A DNA stretch of 64,000 nt. Origin: Chitinophagales bacterium. GTDB taxonomy: Bacteria; Bacteroidota; Bacteroidia; Chitinophagales; Chitinophagaceae. A program made the translations under genes and the position numbers. The notes under the pieces are model-generated. The model saw nothing but the letters and a program-made list of their open reading frames with translations, searched no databases and was not told the origin of the DNA. This document shows positions 8,914-17,749 of the stretch, piece after piece (position 1 is the first letter of the stretch; the number at the start of each line of letters is the position of its first letter). The stretch spans positions 868,001 through 932,000 of the forward strand of contig JAFLBJ010000001.1 in the NCBI GenBank assembly GCA_017303415.1, in the 5' to 3' direction.

Positions 8914-9515
8914 TCCATATGCAAAAAGCCCGGATTTGGTATTTCATTGGTATTGTCTCCCTGGTCCTCTGGGCCTGCAACAGTCCCTATTCCTTTAAGA
9001 AGCGGGGATATTTCAAGATCGCGTTTCCCGAAAAAAAATACCAGGTATTTGACAGACCCGGTTACCCCTACACTTTTGAGTATCCGGTATATGGTGAGAT
9101 CATTCAGGACAGTTTGTTCTTTGATCAAAAAACGGAGAATGACTGGTGGCTCAATGTGGATTTTCCCGGATATAATGGACGTATCCATATCAGCTATAAG
9201 GATGTGCGTAACTATGATTTTGACTCGCTCGTGAGCGATGCATTTCAAATGTCTTTCAAACAACATACCTATAAGGCATCGGGTATCCGTGACAGTGTGA
9301 TGAAAACCCCGAATGGCATTGAAGGGATCTATTTTACCTTAATGGGTAATACGGCCACCGCCAATCAGTTCTTTTTAACCGATAGCACCCGCCATTTTTT
9401 ACGCGGCGCCCTCTACTTTTCCGCCACCCCCAATAGCGACTCCCTCAGCGTGGTCAATGATTTTTTTAAGAAGGATATGTTGCATTTGATTAATAGTGTG
9501 AGGTGGAGGGAGTAG
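8910..9515 (+). CDS. gldD: Gliding motility lipoprotein GldD
   Basis: 201 residues with a lipoprotein signal ending in VLWAC (C23), so it is anchored to a membrane. The body contains the family pattern SPYSFKKRGYFKIAFPEKKY and DSLFFDQKTENDWWLNVDFP. GldD is needed for gliding and for type IX secretion assembly in Flavobacterium johnsoniae, from family knowledge. The ATG overlaps the gldE TGA by four bases (ATGA), implying translational coupling. A second in-frame ATG three codons in (8919) gives an equally good signal peptide. The other gld genes are not in this window. Confidence 0.93.
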   Translation: MIHMQKARIWYFIGIVSLVLWACNSPYSFKKRGYFKIAFPEKKYQVFDRPGYPYTFEYPVYGEIIQDSLFFDQKTENDWWLNVDFPGYNGRIHISYKDVRNYDFDSLVSDAFQMSFKQHTYKASGIRDSVMKTPNGIEGIYFTLMGNTATANQFFLTDSTRHFLRGALYFSATPNSDSLSVVNDFFKKDMLHLINSVRWRE

Positions 9516-9612
9516 GCGTGAGGCGTGAGGCGATGAAATTCGGGTGTAAAATTAACTATTTTTAAATATCTTAAATTTCCTTACTCACGGTTCACGACTG
9601 ACGTCTCACGAT
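9513..9612. repeat. Heptamer repeat pair (locus 2)
   Basis: GAGGCGT/GTGAGGC units directly behind gldD, then an A/T-rich gap, then CTCACGGTTCACG, ACTGACG and TCTCACG units on the opposite orientation, ending just before the next gene. Same family as at 2.6 and 11.4 kb. No T run marks it as an ordinary terminator. Confidence 0.7.
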
Positions 9613-9625
9613 ACAAACACCCCCC

Positions 9626-11425
9626 ATGAGAAAACTCCTTCCCCTGCTTGTTCTCTTTCTTTTATCCTTCGCGGCCCAGTCGCAGCAAATGGCGATGGTG
9701 GATAGCTTTAAGCGTAAGCTTGCGGCAGCAACTACAGATCAGGAGCGGGTGCAATATACCGGAAGGATAGCCATGATGTTGATGTCGGTGAACCCGCAGC
9801 AGGCGGATAGTTTTGGTAAAAAGGCCATTGAGATCGCTGAATTTTCCCGTAACCGGACACTCATGGTAAAGGCCTATCGGTACAATGGCCTGCGCTTTTC
9901 ATATGTTGCGGGTAAAAAAGAGAATATCCAGACTTCCATTGGGTATTATCAAAAAGCCCTGAAGCTGGCACAGGAAAGTAAACTGGAGGACGAACAGGCC
10001 TATACGCTTCTTGGACTCTCTTCGGTACAGTGCCTGATACCCGATGCGGATAAGGCATTGAATTTTGCCACACAGGCTTTTTCGTTGGTGGGAAATTCAG
10101 GAAGAGACAGTTTGGAGGCGGAGTGTTTTATCAGTTTTGGGGATGCCTACCTGGTCAAAGACGAGAAATTATTGGCGTTAAAGAATTATTTCAACGCCGT
10201 TCGGATCGCCGAAGGGACAAAAAAGGTCAAGCAGAAATCGTCTCACCTGGCGCTATTAAGACGATGTTATACCAAGTTGCGTGATTATTATTTTGTGATC
10301 AAGGATTATGATAAATCGCTCGACTATGCCATGCAGGGTAAGGAGATTTTAAATCAAACCAATGAAGGCGGCGAGAAATTCAATCTGGTAAACGATCTTA
10401 ATTTCATTGCCGGTCTTTTTTCCGCCAAGGGAGAGTTTGAGCTTGCCCGCTCCTCGTATGATGAGGGATTGAAAATTGTGGACAGTCTGAAGTTTGATGC
10501 CATGCGGATACCCGGTTATATTGGATTGCTCAATCTGTATCTCGACTCTAAAAAGCCCGCAGAGGCCCTTGATTTCCTTCGCAACAACCAGCAGTTGCTG
10601 GTTTATTTAAAGCGGATGGGTTTTTCCAGTGTCATAGACCAGGCCTATGGGGTCATCTATTCCGAAATGGGGGTATTGGATTCGGCGGGTTTTCATTTTC
10701 AACTGGCGCGTCCTGCATTTGAGGCAGTGATGGGCAATGCCGGTAAAGTGGGATTTTTTACACAATACTCTACCTATTACCTTCGGGCCGGGAAATACCC
10801 CGAGGCCATTGATGCCCTTCGGGTTGCACAGCAAATTGCGATAGAAACACGCAATCTGGAATGGCAGAAGCGTATCGCCGAAAAACTCGATTCGGCAAGT
10901 CAGTTGTCCGGAAATTATAAAGAAGCCCTTCAATATGCCGCATTAAGCAAGTCGCTCGAAGATTCATTGGAACAACTGGGTAAACAGGAGGATCTGCTAC
11001 AACTGCAGATCGCGGATGCCCAACAACGTGAAGAGCGATTGCAGGCTGAGAAACTGGAGAAGAAACAACAGCGTGACCGTTACCAGTACCTGGCCATTAC
11101 AATTGGAATCGCCATCTTTTTTGTGGCGTTGGTGATGTTGGGAATGTTCCGGGTTTCTGCCAATACCATACGGATCATCGGGTTTTTTGCGTTCCTGATG
11201 TTCTTTGAATTCATCTTCCTTTTGTTTAAGAAAAATATTTATGGTCTCACCGAAGGCGAACCCTGGAAGGACCTGGCCTTTATGATCGCCCTGGCCGCTA
11301 TTCTCGTTCCCTTGCACCACTGGCTTGAGCACAAAGTGATCCATTACCTCACCAGTCATAACCGCCTGAGTATTTCACGGGGGAAGGCGTGGGTGAGGGG
11401 GTGGTTTGCTAAGCGTGAGTCGTGA
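9626..11425 (+). CDS. Secreted TPR protein with C-terminal membrane segments
   Basis: 599 residues. A signal peptide (MRKLLPLLVLFLLSFAAQSQ) is followed by about ten TPR-like helical repeats to residue 450, then a charged coiled coil (about 452-488, rich in Glu, Gln and Lys) and three hydrophobic helices at about 492-510, 518-535 and 552-567. This is the sensor half of many Bacteroidota TPR-histidine kinases, but no kinase domain follows: the protein ends 30 residues after the last helix. It may be a kinase-less relative or a membrane scaffold. The next gene is unrelated. The function is not known. Confidence 0.85.
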   Translation: MRKLLPLLVLFLLSFAAQSQQMAMVDSFKRKLAAATTDQERVQYTGRIAMMLMSVNPQQADSFGKKAIEIAEFSRNRTLMVKAYRYNGLRFSYVAGKKENIQTSIGYYQKALKLAQESKLEDEQAYTLLGLSSVQCLIPDADKALNFATQAFSLVGNSGRDSLEAECFISFGDAYLVKDEKLLALKNYFNAVRIAEGTKKVKQKSSHLALLRRCYTKLRDYYFVIKDYDKSLDYAMQGKEILNQTNEGGEKFNLVNDLNFIAGLFSAKGEFELARSSYDEGLKIVDSLKFDAMRIPGYIGLLNLYLDSKKPAEALDFLRNNQQLLVYLKRMGFSSVIDQAYGVIYSEMGVLDSAGFHFQLARPAFEAVMGNAGKVGFFTQYSTYYLRAGKYPEAIDALRVAQQIAIETRNLEWQKRIAEKLDSASQLSGNYKEALQYAALSKSLEDSLEQLGKQEDLLQLQIADAQQREERLQAEKLEKKQQRDRYQYLAITIGIAIFFVALVMLGMFRVSANTIRIIGFFAFLMFFEFIFLLFKKNIYGLTEGEPWKDLAFMIALAAILVPLHHWLEHKVIHYLTSHNRLSISRGKAWVRGWFAKRES

Positions 11426-11497
11426 GACGTCAGTCGTGAGAACGACATCTCTACTCACGATTCACGTCTCACGCCTCACGCCTCACGCCTCACGTTT
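11412..11497. repeat. Heptamer repeat pair (locus 3)
   Basis: GCGTGAGTCGTGAGACGT and GTCGTGAGAACG, then a short loop and CTCACGATTCACG plus repeated CTCACGC units. The arms are complementary. The array starts inside the last codons of the upstream gene and ends 3 bases before a TATCTTTG box, so the repeat fills the whole gap between one gene end and the next promoter. Confidence 0.75.
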
Positions 11498-11500
11498 CCT

Positions 11501-11508
11501 TATCTTTG
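11501..11508 (+). promoter_or_regulatory. -7 box TATCTTTG before the DUF3109 gene
   Basis: TATCTTTG is a match to TAnnTTTG, 14 bases before the GTG start. The upstream side is taken up by heptamer repeats, so no -33 element can be recognised. Confidence 0.5.
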
Positions 11509-11522
11509 CCCAAACCCATTCC

Positions 11523-12140
11523 GTGATCGTAATTGACAATAAGATCATCAGTGATGATATCGTAGAAAAAAAATTTCTTTGCGACCTTGCCAAGTGCAAA
11601 GGGGGTTGCTGTGAGGAGGGAGATGCGGGTGCTCCGTTGGAAGATGAGGAGTTAGATATCGTCATAGAGATGTTTGAGAAAGTCAAACCCTATCTTTCTG
11701 AAGCTTCCCTGGCTGAAATAGAGCGTAAAGGAAAATATGTGTACCATCGTGAATTTGGCTGGGTAACCCCCACGCTTGGAAAGGATTCGGAGATCTGTGT
11801 ATATGGCATCCGTGAAAAAAGTGGATTGATCAAATGTGCCTTTGAGCAAGCCTATTACGACGGCCTCATCCCCTGGAAAAAACCCCTGAGCTGTCATCTT
11901 TATCCCATCATCGCCTATAAAGGCAAACATGGGGATTATGAGCGGTTGAATTACGAACCCCGCGAAAAACTTTGCAACCCTGCCTGCAAATTGGGAGAGA
12001 AAGAACAACTACCCGCCTACAAATTTTTGAAAGAAGCCATTGTGAGGAAGTACGGGGAGGAGTTTTATGGGGCGCTTGAAGAAGCCGCTGTAAGGCATAA
12101 TCGTCCGGTCACCAAAACGCCAGGAAGCACAAAGAAATGA
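11523..12140 (+). CDS. DUF3109 family cysteine-rich protein
   Basis: 205 residues from a GTG start (VIVIDNKIISDDIVEKKF). The frame stays open upstream, but that extension is translated heptamer repeat, and the -7 box at 11501-11508 also favours the GTG. Cysteines are clustered as CDLAKCKGGCC near residue 20, then C-V-Y, KC-AFEQ, LSCHLYPI and LCNPACKLG, the pattern of the DUF3109 family and similar to the metal-binding YkgJ-type proteins. A zinc or iron-sulfur site is likely. The reaction is unknown. Homologues are widespread in Bacteroidota. Confidence 0.9.
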   Translation: MIVIDNKIISDDIVEKKFLCDLAKCKGGCCEEGDAGAPLEDEELDIVIEMFEKVKPYLSEASLAEIERKGKYVYHREFGWVTPTLGKDSEICVYGIREKSGLIKCAFEQAYYDGLIPWKKPLSCHLYPIIAYKGKHGDYERLNYEPREKLCNPACKLGEKEQLPAYKFLKEAIVRKYGEEFYGALEEAAVRHNRPVTKTPGSTKK

Positions 12141-12147
12141 TACTGTG

Positions 12148-12174
12148 CTGTGCGAGACCTCTGATATCGCACAG
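12148..12174. repeat. Hairpin of the TGTGCGAGACCTCTG family (copy 1)
   Basis: CTGTGCGA (12148-12155) pairs with TCGCACAG (12167-12174) around a loop containing GACCTCTG. A near-identical stem with the same loop bases lies at 19381-19405. It follows a gene end, so it may act in termination, but no T run follows. Confidence 0.65.
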
Positions 12175-12189
12175 CCTCGTTTTAATTTC

Positions 12190-12224
12190 CCTCAATCCTA
12201 AAATCCAATAATCCTCAAATCCTG
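12190..12224. repeat. AATCCT-rich repeat arm upstream of lutB
   Basis: CCTCAATCCTAAAATCCAAT, then AATCCTCAAATCCTGG, which resembles one arm of the inverted repeat at 42.85-43.02 kb. It stops 3 bases before the -7 box of lutB. Confidence 0.55.
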
Positions 12225-12227
12225 GTA

Positions 12228-12235
12228 TATCTTTG
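12228..12235 (+). promoter_or_regulatory. -7 box TATCTTTG abutting the lutB start
   Basis: TATCTTTG matches TAnnTTTG. Only four bases (CCTC) separate it from the ATG, so transcription starting at the usual distance would begin at or within a base or two of the start codon: a leaderless mRNA is predicted. No clear -33 box. Confidence 0.55.
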
Positions 12236-12239
12236 CCTC

Positions 12240-13619
12240 ATGTCCGAAAATGCAGCTTCCTTTATTGCCAAAAGCACCATCAAAGCGGCCGACCGTGAGC
12301 ATCGCCGGACAATCAATTTCAATATAGGCAAGTACAATGCGGTGGTCCCTCAGGGGAAAGCCCAGTTTTCCGAACTCCTCCTCGCCCGCGAAAAGGCCAA
12401 GAATGCCAAGTGGAAGGCGATGGAAAACCTCGATCGCTACCTCGAAGAATTTGAAGCCAAGATCACCCGCAGGGGGGCCAAGGTCATTTGGGCCGAAGAT
12501 GCCCAGCAAGCCCTGGAGGCCATTGGCAAAATATGTGAAGAGAAGAATTGCCGCACCCTGGTGAAGAGTAAGAGCATGGTGACGGAGGAGATCCACCTCA
12601 ATCATTTTCTGGAAGAAAAAGGGATTGAAAGTGTAGAGACCGACCTGGGCGAATATATCCAGCAACTTGACGGCGAACCACCTTATCATATCGTTACACC
12701 CGCCATGCACAAGAGCAAGGAGGATGTGGCCCGTTTATTTGCGGAGAAACTGGGTACCAATCCTAAACTCAATCCCACACAACTGACACAGGTGGCCCGC
12801 GAAAAACTTCGGGAGAAATACCGTCAGGCTGAGGTTGGCGTCACCGGGGCTAATTTCATACTTCCGGATATTGGAGGTATTGCGGTAACGGAAAATGAAG
12901 GAAATGCCCGGTTAAGTTGTTCTTTTCCTGCTACCCATATCGTGGTGGTGGGGATCGAGAAAGTGATCCCTTCGGTCAATGACCTGCAATTATTCTGGCC
13001 CCTGCTGGCCACCTATGGTACCGGACAACGTGTGACCGTGTACAATACCGTGGTAACCGGACCGCGTCAACCCGGCGAGACCGATGGCCCGGAGGATATG
13101 TATGTGATCCTGCTTGACAATGGACGTACCAATATCCTTGCTGATCCAAAAGCCAGAGAAAGCCTGTATTGCATCCGTTGCGGAGCCTGTTTGAATGCCT
13201 GTCCGGTGTATAAGAATATCGGGGGACATAGTTATGAAACCACCTATAGCGGCCCCATTGGCGCCGTGATCACCCCCCACCTGAAAGAACGAAAAGAATG
13301 GAAGCACCTGAGTTATGCTTCTTCCCTTTGCGGCAATTGTACTGAGGTTTGCGCCGTACGGATCAACCTGCACGAATTACTTCTCGATAACCGCCACGAT
13401 TCTGTCCAGGCTGGTGAAGCGGTCTTTGCCGAAAAAATGGCCTGGAAAGTATGGAAACAGGCCATGCTCAGCCGCCGGATGATGAATTTTGGGGGATCCA
13501 AGATCCGCAACAAAGTAGTGAACTCCCTCATCAAAGGCTGGAAAGATACCCGGGGTGAGATCGAGTTTCCGGCCCGTTCCTTTAACCAGCGATGGAAGGA
13601 AAAATTTGGGGACAGATGA
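12240..13619 (+). CDS. lutB: LutB-type iron-sulfur protein of lactate oxidation
   Basis: 459 residues. The N-terminal two thirds are a LUD domain (LVKSKSMVTEEIHLNHFLEE; ILPDIGGIAVTENEGNARL), the rest a ferredoxin-like region with C311-IR-C314-GA-C317-LNA-C321 and C364-GN-C367-TEV-C371. This is the architecture of LutB/LldF, which with LutA and LutC oxidises L-lactate to pyruvate. A LutC-like gene lies 30 kb away at 43,907; no LutA gene is in the window. The ATG fits the usual family start. The gene ends 13 bases before the next start. Confidence 0.93.
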   Translation: MSENAASFIAKSTIKAADREHRRTINFNIGKYNAVVPQGKAQFSELLLAREKAKNAKWKAMENLDRYLEEFEAKITRRGAKVIWAEDAQQALEAIGKICEEKNCRTLVKSKSMVTEEIHLNHFLEEKGIESVETDLGEYIQQLDGEPPYHIVTPAMHKSKEDVARLFAEKLGTNPKLNPTQLTQVAREKLREKYRQAEVGVTGANFILPDIGGIAVTENEGNARLSCSFPATHIVVVGIEKVIPSVNDLQLFWPLLATYGTGQRVTVYNTVVTGPRQPGETDGPEDMYVILLDNGRTNILADPKARESLYCIRCGACLNACPVYKNIGGHSYETTYSGPIGAVITPHLKERKEWKHLSYASSLCGNCTEVCAVRINLHELLLDNRHDSVQAGEAVFAEKMAWKVWKQAMLSRRMMNFGGSKIRNKVVNSLIKGWKDTRGEIEFPARSFNQRWKEKFGDR

Positions 13620-13632
13620 TTAACTTCATTTC

Positions 13633-14937
13633 GTGATCCTTTTTACCGAACGCATATCTTCCCGATTGACCTATTTCGCGGAATTCCTCAGTGGGGAATG
13701 TCTCGAACAGGGTTTGGTGATCACATCCGATAAAGAACAATACCTCGCCAGTACCGAGCCCCGCATTAATTATAGTCTGCATAAACTGGCTGACAAAGAG
13801 ATCCACATCATACCCGAAGGGTTGCTGTTTGAAAAAAATATCCGGCCACGGGAAATCCTGTGTGAGGATTGGCAGGGAATGCCCGCCTTCTTTTTTACAG
13901 GAGGAGATATCCCCTTTGATCTTTTTTCAGCCGCCTTTTATTTGCTTTCCCGGTATGAAGAGTATCTGCCCAATGAAAAAGATGAGTATGGCCGGTTTGG
14001 GCATAAAAACTCCATAGCGTTTAAAAATGCGTTTCTCCATCGGCCCCTGATCAATGAGTGGCTGACGGCATTGAAGAATAAAGTCCTTGCTCTTTTTCCC
14101 GGATATCCTTTCCGGCAAAAGGCTTTTGATCTGCTACCCACCTATGATATTGATATTGCCTATTCGTATAAAGGAAAAGGTGGGGCACGAAATGGCGCCG
14201 CACTATTTCGATCAATTTTGAAGGGGGATGGCAGAGCCTTTAAAGAAAGAAGAGCGGTTTTGAAAGGAAGGGAAATTGATCCCTATGATTGTTATGACTG
14301 GCTGGATGAATTACACCTGTCTACTGAATATCCCGCGATCTATTTCTTTCATGTGGGGCAAAGACGCGGGACCTATGATAAGAACATTCATCCGGGCCAA
14401 CCCGTACTGCAACAACTGATCAAACGAACGGCTGCACATTTCCCTGTAGGTGTCCATCCTTCCTGGCGAAGCGGGGATGAAGAAAAAATGTTGGAAAAGG
14501 AGATACAAATTCTTTCAGGTATCGCGGGGAACCCGGTTACGATTTCACGTTTTCACTATATCCGTTTTCACCTTCCTGAATCTTACCGGCGATTGATCGC
14601 CCTGGGTATCCGGCATGACCATTCGATGGGATATGGAAGTATCAATGGTTTCAGGGCTTCGGTGGCTTCACCGTTTTATTGGTATGACCTGGAGCGGGAA
14701 GAGCGGACTTCTTTATTAATATATCCCTTTTGCTATATGGAAGCGAATTCCTATTTCGAGCAGAAGCAGAATGCGGAGCAGGCGTATGCGGAAATGATGG
14801 GTTATGCAAAAAGGGTTAGAGAGGTAAAGGGAATGATGATCACGATCTGGCATAATCATTTCCTTGGAGAGTCTGCTTTTAATGGCGAATGGCGAGCGAT
14901 CTATGCGCAATTCTTACAACATCAACATTCCCTCTAG
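13633..14937 (+). CDS. Polysaccharide-deacetylase-like protein (DUF7033 type)
   Basis: 434 residues from a GTG start, 13 bases behind lutB. The N-terminal 130 residues (INYSLHKLADKEIHIIPEG; FDLFSAAFYLLSRYEEYLP) resemble the DUF7033 domain that precedes NodB-like deacetylases in Bacteroidota. The remainder has a NodB-like layout: PTYDIDIAY (first acidic motif), PAIYFFHVG, GVHPSW (His of the barrel), IRHDHSMGYGSINGFRAS and a final MITIWHNH. No signal peptide is seen, so it is probably cytoplasmic. The substrate is unknown; the family is often near cell-surface polysaccharide genes, which is not the case here. Confidence 0.8.
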   Translation: MILFTERISSRLTYFAEFLSGECLEQGLVITSDKEQYLASTEPRINYSLHKLADKEIHIIPEGLLFEKNIRPREILCEDWQGMPAFFFTGGDIPFDLFSAAFYLLSRYEEYLPNEKDEYGRFGHKNSIAFKNAFLHRPLINEWLTALKNKVLALFPGYPFRQKAFDLLPTYDIDIAYSYKGKGGARNGAALFRSILKGDGRAFKERRAVLKGREIDPYDCYDWLDELHLSTEYPAIYFFHVGQRRGTYDKNIHPGQPVLQQLIKRTAAHFPVGVHPSWRSGDEEKMLEKEIQILSGIAGNPVTISRFHYIRFHLPESYRRLIALGIRHDHSMGYGSINGFRASVASPFYWYDLEREERTSLLIYPFCYMEANSYFEQKQNAEQAYAEMMGYAKRVREVKGMMITIWHNHFLGESAFNGEWRAIYAQFLQHQHSL

Positions 14938-14938
14938 C

Positions 14939-15000
14939 CTTCCTTTGCGCCTTAGCGCCCTGGTGGTAAGATTTAACCGCAAAGACGCTAAGGCGCGATG
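14939..15000. repeat. ACCGC/GGCGCAAAG inverted repeat (family 2, copy 1)
   Basis: TTTGCGCCTTAGCGCCCTGG then GTGGT pairs with ACCGCAAAGACGCTAAGGCG then CGA. The arms, about 23 bp, are near-perfect complements separated by about 8 bases, located between two convergent genes, where it may serve as a two-way terminator. Related sequences lie at 29.2, 31.07 and 62.5 kb. Confidence 0.8.
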
Positions 15001-15005
15001 GAGCA

Positions 15006-15914
15006 CTAGAGTTTATAAGCCCGGTTGACGAGGTACACGCCGAGTATGGTAATGATGCCGCCTAAGGCAATATAGATGGTGAGTTTTTCCTGAAAAAATA
15101 ATGCACCAAGCACAACTGCTACTATAGGGTTGATGTATGCATAGATCGATGCCAATTCAGTCGGAAGCCTTTGCAGGGCATACAGATAAGCGACAAAGGA
15201 GATGACGGAACCAAACAGTACAAGGTAGGCAATGGAGGCCCAGGCCTCCCAGGGAATCTGTGCCATCGGTACTGCACGACCACTGACAGGGGCAATGATG
15301 GAAAGCACGACCCCGGAGATCAACATTTGAATCCCCAAACTGAAATAGGCATTAAAATGTAGCGCTTGTTTCTTCGTATAAAGTGTACCAAAGGCCCAGG
15401 CCAGAGTGGCGATCAGCGAAAGAATGATACCAAACAGAAATTCGGGATTGAAAAAATCTTCAAAGTGTTCGGCGAAGATCACACATACACCACCAAAACC
15501 GATCACCAATCCTACTATTGCCATCACCGGCATTTTTTTACCATCGCCCAACAAACCTATAAACACTAGCCATAAGGGAAAGATGGCTCCAATGATGGCA
15601 CCCAATCCACCGGAACGAATCCCCTCCAATCCCCAGGTGGAGAATCCATTGGCAATGATGAAATTTAAAAAACTAAGGATCAACACCGGCACCCACTCTT
15701 TTCCCTTCGGGAATGCCATGCCTTTATACAAAAACCAACCTACATAAATGGAACCTCCAATCAGTTGCCGGATACCCGCCAACTGTAAGGCCGGCATATG
15801 TTCCACCCCCACCCGCGAAGCCAACCAGGTAGTACCCCAGAAAAAACACACCAACACCAAGGCAAAAATGGCCTTGTTGTGGGAGGAGGAGGAGTATTTG
15901 GTTAGTGGGGACAT
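15006..15914 (-). CDS. EamA/DMT family transporter
   Basis: 302 residues from MSPLTKYSSSSHNKAIFALV. An ATG 43 codons upstream is in frame, but the extra residues are translated heptamer repeat (NIHHPTSIIQHPTSV) and are unlikely to be made. Ten hydrophobic helices form two EamA repeats: the first starts FALVLVCFFWGTTWLASRVG, the second ILSLIATLAWAFGTLYTKKQ. Members export amino acids or other small metabolites through the inner membrane; the substrate cannot be predicted. It has no partner genes: purH lies upstream beyond a 190-base repeat. Confidence 0.92.
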   Translation of the reverse strand: MSPLTKYSSSSHNKAIFALVLVCFFWGTTWLASRVGVEHMPALQLAGIRQLIGGSIYVGWFLYKGMAFPKGKEWVPVLILSFLNFIIANGFSTWGLEGIRSGGLGAIIGAIFPLWLVFIGLLGDGKKMPVMAIVGLVIGFGGVCVIFAEHFEDFFNPEFLFGIILSLIATLAWAFGTLYTKKQALHFNAYFSLGIQMLISGVVLSIIAPVSGRAVPMAQIPWEAWASIAYLVLFGSVISFVAYLYALQRLPTELASIYAYINPIVAVVLGALFFQEKLTIYIALGGIITILGVYLVNRAYKL

Positions 15915-16110
15915 TTTTTTTGTTGGTTGTTGGATGACGGATGTTGGATGTTGGATGATGGATGTTGGATGATGGATGTTGGATGACAGATGACGGATTT
16001 TAGTAGATAAGTGGTTCGCCTCTGGAATTCTTTCATTCAACATCAGTCATCTGTCATCCGTCATCTGTCATCCAACATCCATCATCCAACATCCAACATC
16101 CACCCCGATG
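15915..16110. repeat. GGATGTT/GGATGAC heptamer inverted repeat (locus 4)
   Basis: Left arm: about nine 7-bp units of TTGGATG, ACGGATG and ATGGATG type. Right arm, after a 60-base centre: CATCAGT, CATCTGT, CATCCGT, CATCCAA and CATCCAT units in the opposite sense. It separates eamA from the end of purH. In the eamA frame the left arm is open for 43 codons, a trap for gene callers. Confidence 0.85.
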
Positions 16111-16111
16111 C

Positions 16112-17629
16112 TCAATGCCTAAAATGCCTCATACCTGTCATCACCATTGCCAGGCCATTATTCACACAATATTCAATTGAATCTTTATCACGAATGGAGC
16201 CGCCGGGTTGGATATAAGCGAGTATTCCTTCGGCATGTCCCATTTTTACACAATCATCAAATGGGAAAAAGGCATCACTGGCCATTACCGCGCCATGGAG
16301 GTCAAATTGAAATTGCCGTGCTTTCTCGATGGCATGGCGTAAGGCGTCCACGCGACTGGTTTGTCCGCAGCCTTTTCCTACCAATTGCAGGTCTTTGACC
16401 AGTGCAATGGCATTTGATTTCAGGTGTTTGCAGATCAGGTTGGCAAAGGCAAGGTCTGTCATTTGTTTGTCCGTACAGGAACGGCCACCGACCTCTTCCC
16501 ATTTCTCAAAATTGCCTTTGTCTTTATTTTGCACCAATACCCCATTCAAAAGAGACCGGGAGCTATTGGCGTTTTCTTTTCCCGTCACAGGTTTTAATTG
16601 TAAAAGGATCCGGTTCTTTTTCGCGCGCAGCACCTCCAGTGCATCCTTGTCAAATGCCGGAGCGATCAATACTTCAAAGAAGATTTCACTGATGGCATCG
16701 GCGGTGGCTTTGTCAATGGTTTGATTGGAAACGAGTACGCCTCCAAAGGCACTTTCGGGGTCTCCGGCAAGGGCGGCATCCCAGCTGTCTTTTACTGTGG
16801 CACGTTGGGCCACACCGCAGACATTGGTATGCTTGATGATCGCAAAAGTGGGTGCTTCAAATTCACGGATCAGTTCAACGGCCGCATCTACATCAACCAG
16901 GTTATTATATGAAAGTTCTTTTCCATGTAGTTGGTCGAATAGCTGGGTCAGGTCGCCATAAAAAACACCCTGCTGGTGGGGGTTCTCTCCATATCGCATG
17001 ATCTTTGGTCCGGGTACGGAACTCAGGAAATAATCCCCACCCGTCGGCGTGAAGTATTGAGAAATGGCAACATCATAATGCGCGCACACTTCAAAAGCAC
17101 GGGCGGCAAAAGCGCGACGTTCCTCGATGCTGGTCTCTCCCTTTTGTTCTACCAATATTTTTTCCAACGAAGCGTAATCATTTTTGGAAGCGATCACGAG
17201 CACATCACGGAAATTCTTGGCCGCTCCGCGAATCATGGAGGGCCCACCAATATCGATCTTTTCAATGATGAGTTTTTCTTCGCTGGTGTTCGCTACCGTT
17301 TCTTCAAACGGATAAAGGTCAACGATCACGAGGTCGATCACCGGTATCTCGTATTGCTGCATCTCCTGTATATCTGTTTCATTGTCGCGGCGACCGAGTA
17401 TACCTCCAAACACCTTTGGGTGCAGGGTCTTTACCCGTCCACCCAGAATGGAAGGATATGAGGTCACGGACTCCACCGGGACACATTTTACCCCAAGCCC
17501 TTCAATGAATTGCTGGGTACCACCGGTGGAATAAATGGTAACACCCAATTTTTCCAATTGCTTGACAATGGGCTCGAGTCCGTCCTTATAGAAAACGGAA
17601 AGCAGGGCAGATTGAATCTTCTTATTCAT
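16112..17629 (-). CDS. purH: Bifunctional AICAR formyltransferase / IMP cyclohydrolase
   Basis: 505 residues. The N-terminal MGS-like IMP cyclohydrolase domain (about 1-150) shows YSTGGTQQFIE, VKTLHPKVFGGIL and VDLYPFEETV. The C-terminal AICAR transformylase domain carries RYGENPHQ, the catalytic IKHTNVCG and a closing YIQPGGSIRDKDSIEY. The enzyme performs the last two steps of de novo purine synthesis. A full promoter lies upstream (17668-17698). Slightly shorter than the E. coli protein (529), within the family range. No other pur gene is adjacent. Confidence 0.97.
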   Translation of the reverse strand: MNKKIQSALLSVFYKDGLEPIVKQLEKLGVTIYSTGGTQQFIEGLGVKCVPVESVTSYPSILGGRVKTLHPKVFGGILGRRDNETDIQEMQQYEIPVIDLVIVDLYPFEETVANTSEEKLIIEKIDIGGPSMIRGAAKNFRDVLVIASKNDYASLEKILVEQKGETSIEERRAFAARAFEVCAHYDVAISQYFTPTGGDYFLSSVPGPKIMRYGENPHQQGVFYGDLTQLFDQLHGKELSYNNLVDVDAAVELIREFEAPTFAIIKHTNVCGVAQRATVKDSWDAALAGDPESAFGGVLVSNQTIDKATADAISEIFFEVLIAPAFDKDALEVLRAKKNRILLQLKPVTGKENANSSRSLLNGVLVQNKDKGNFEKWEEVGGRSCTDKQMTDLAFANLICKHLKSNAIALVKDLQLVGKGCGQTSRVDALRHAIEKARQFQFDLHGAVMASDAFFPFDDCVKMGHAEGILAYIQPGGSIRDKDSIEYCVNNGLAMVMTGMRHFRH

Positions 17630-17667
17630 AATGGTAAAAAATGAGGCAGGCGTGGTTAGAGAAGCCG

Positions 17668-17698
17668 CAAAATTAGCAGAATTTAGCCGGTTGGCAAA
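17668..17698 (-). promoter_or_regulatory. purH promoter with both -33 and -7 boxes
   Basis: On the minus strand TTTG (17698-17695) and TAATTTTG (17675-17668) are separated by 19 bases, an exact match to the Bacteroidota housekeeping consensus TTTG-N19-TAnnTTTG. The predicted start of transcription is near 17,663, giving a leader of about 30 bases. Confidence 0.75.
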
Positions 17699-17749
17699 AG
17701 AGCTACTTCCCTAAAATGGCCTACCTTCCTGTACTTAAATCCCCACATC

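Noticed and set aside
11406-11522. N-terminal extension of the DUF3109 protein from an upstream ATG
   Set aside because: The 39 extra codons are translated heptamer repeats and the -7 box at 11501-11508 lies inside the extension.
15915-16043. N-terminal extension of the EamA transporter
   Set aside because: The extra 43 codons are translated GGATGTT repeats; the first membrane helix follows naturally from the ATG at 15,914.
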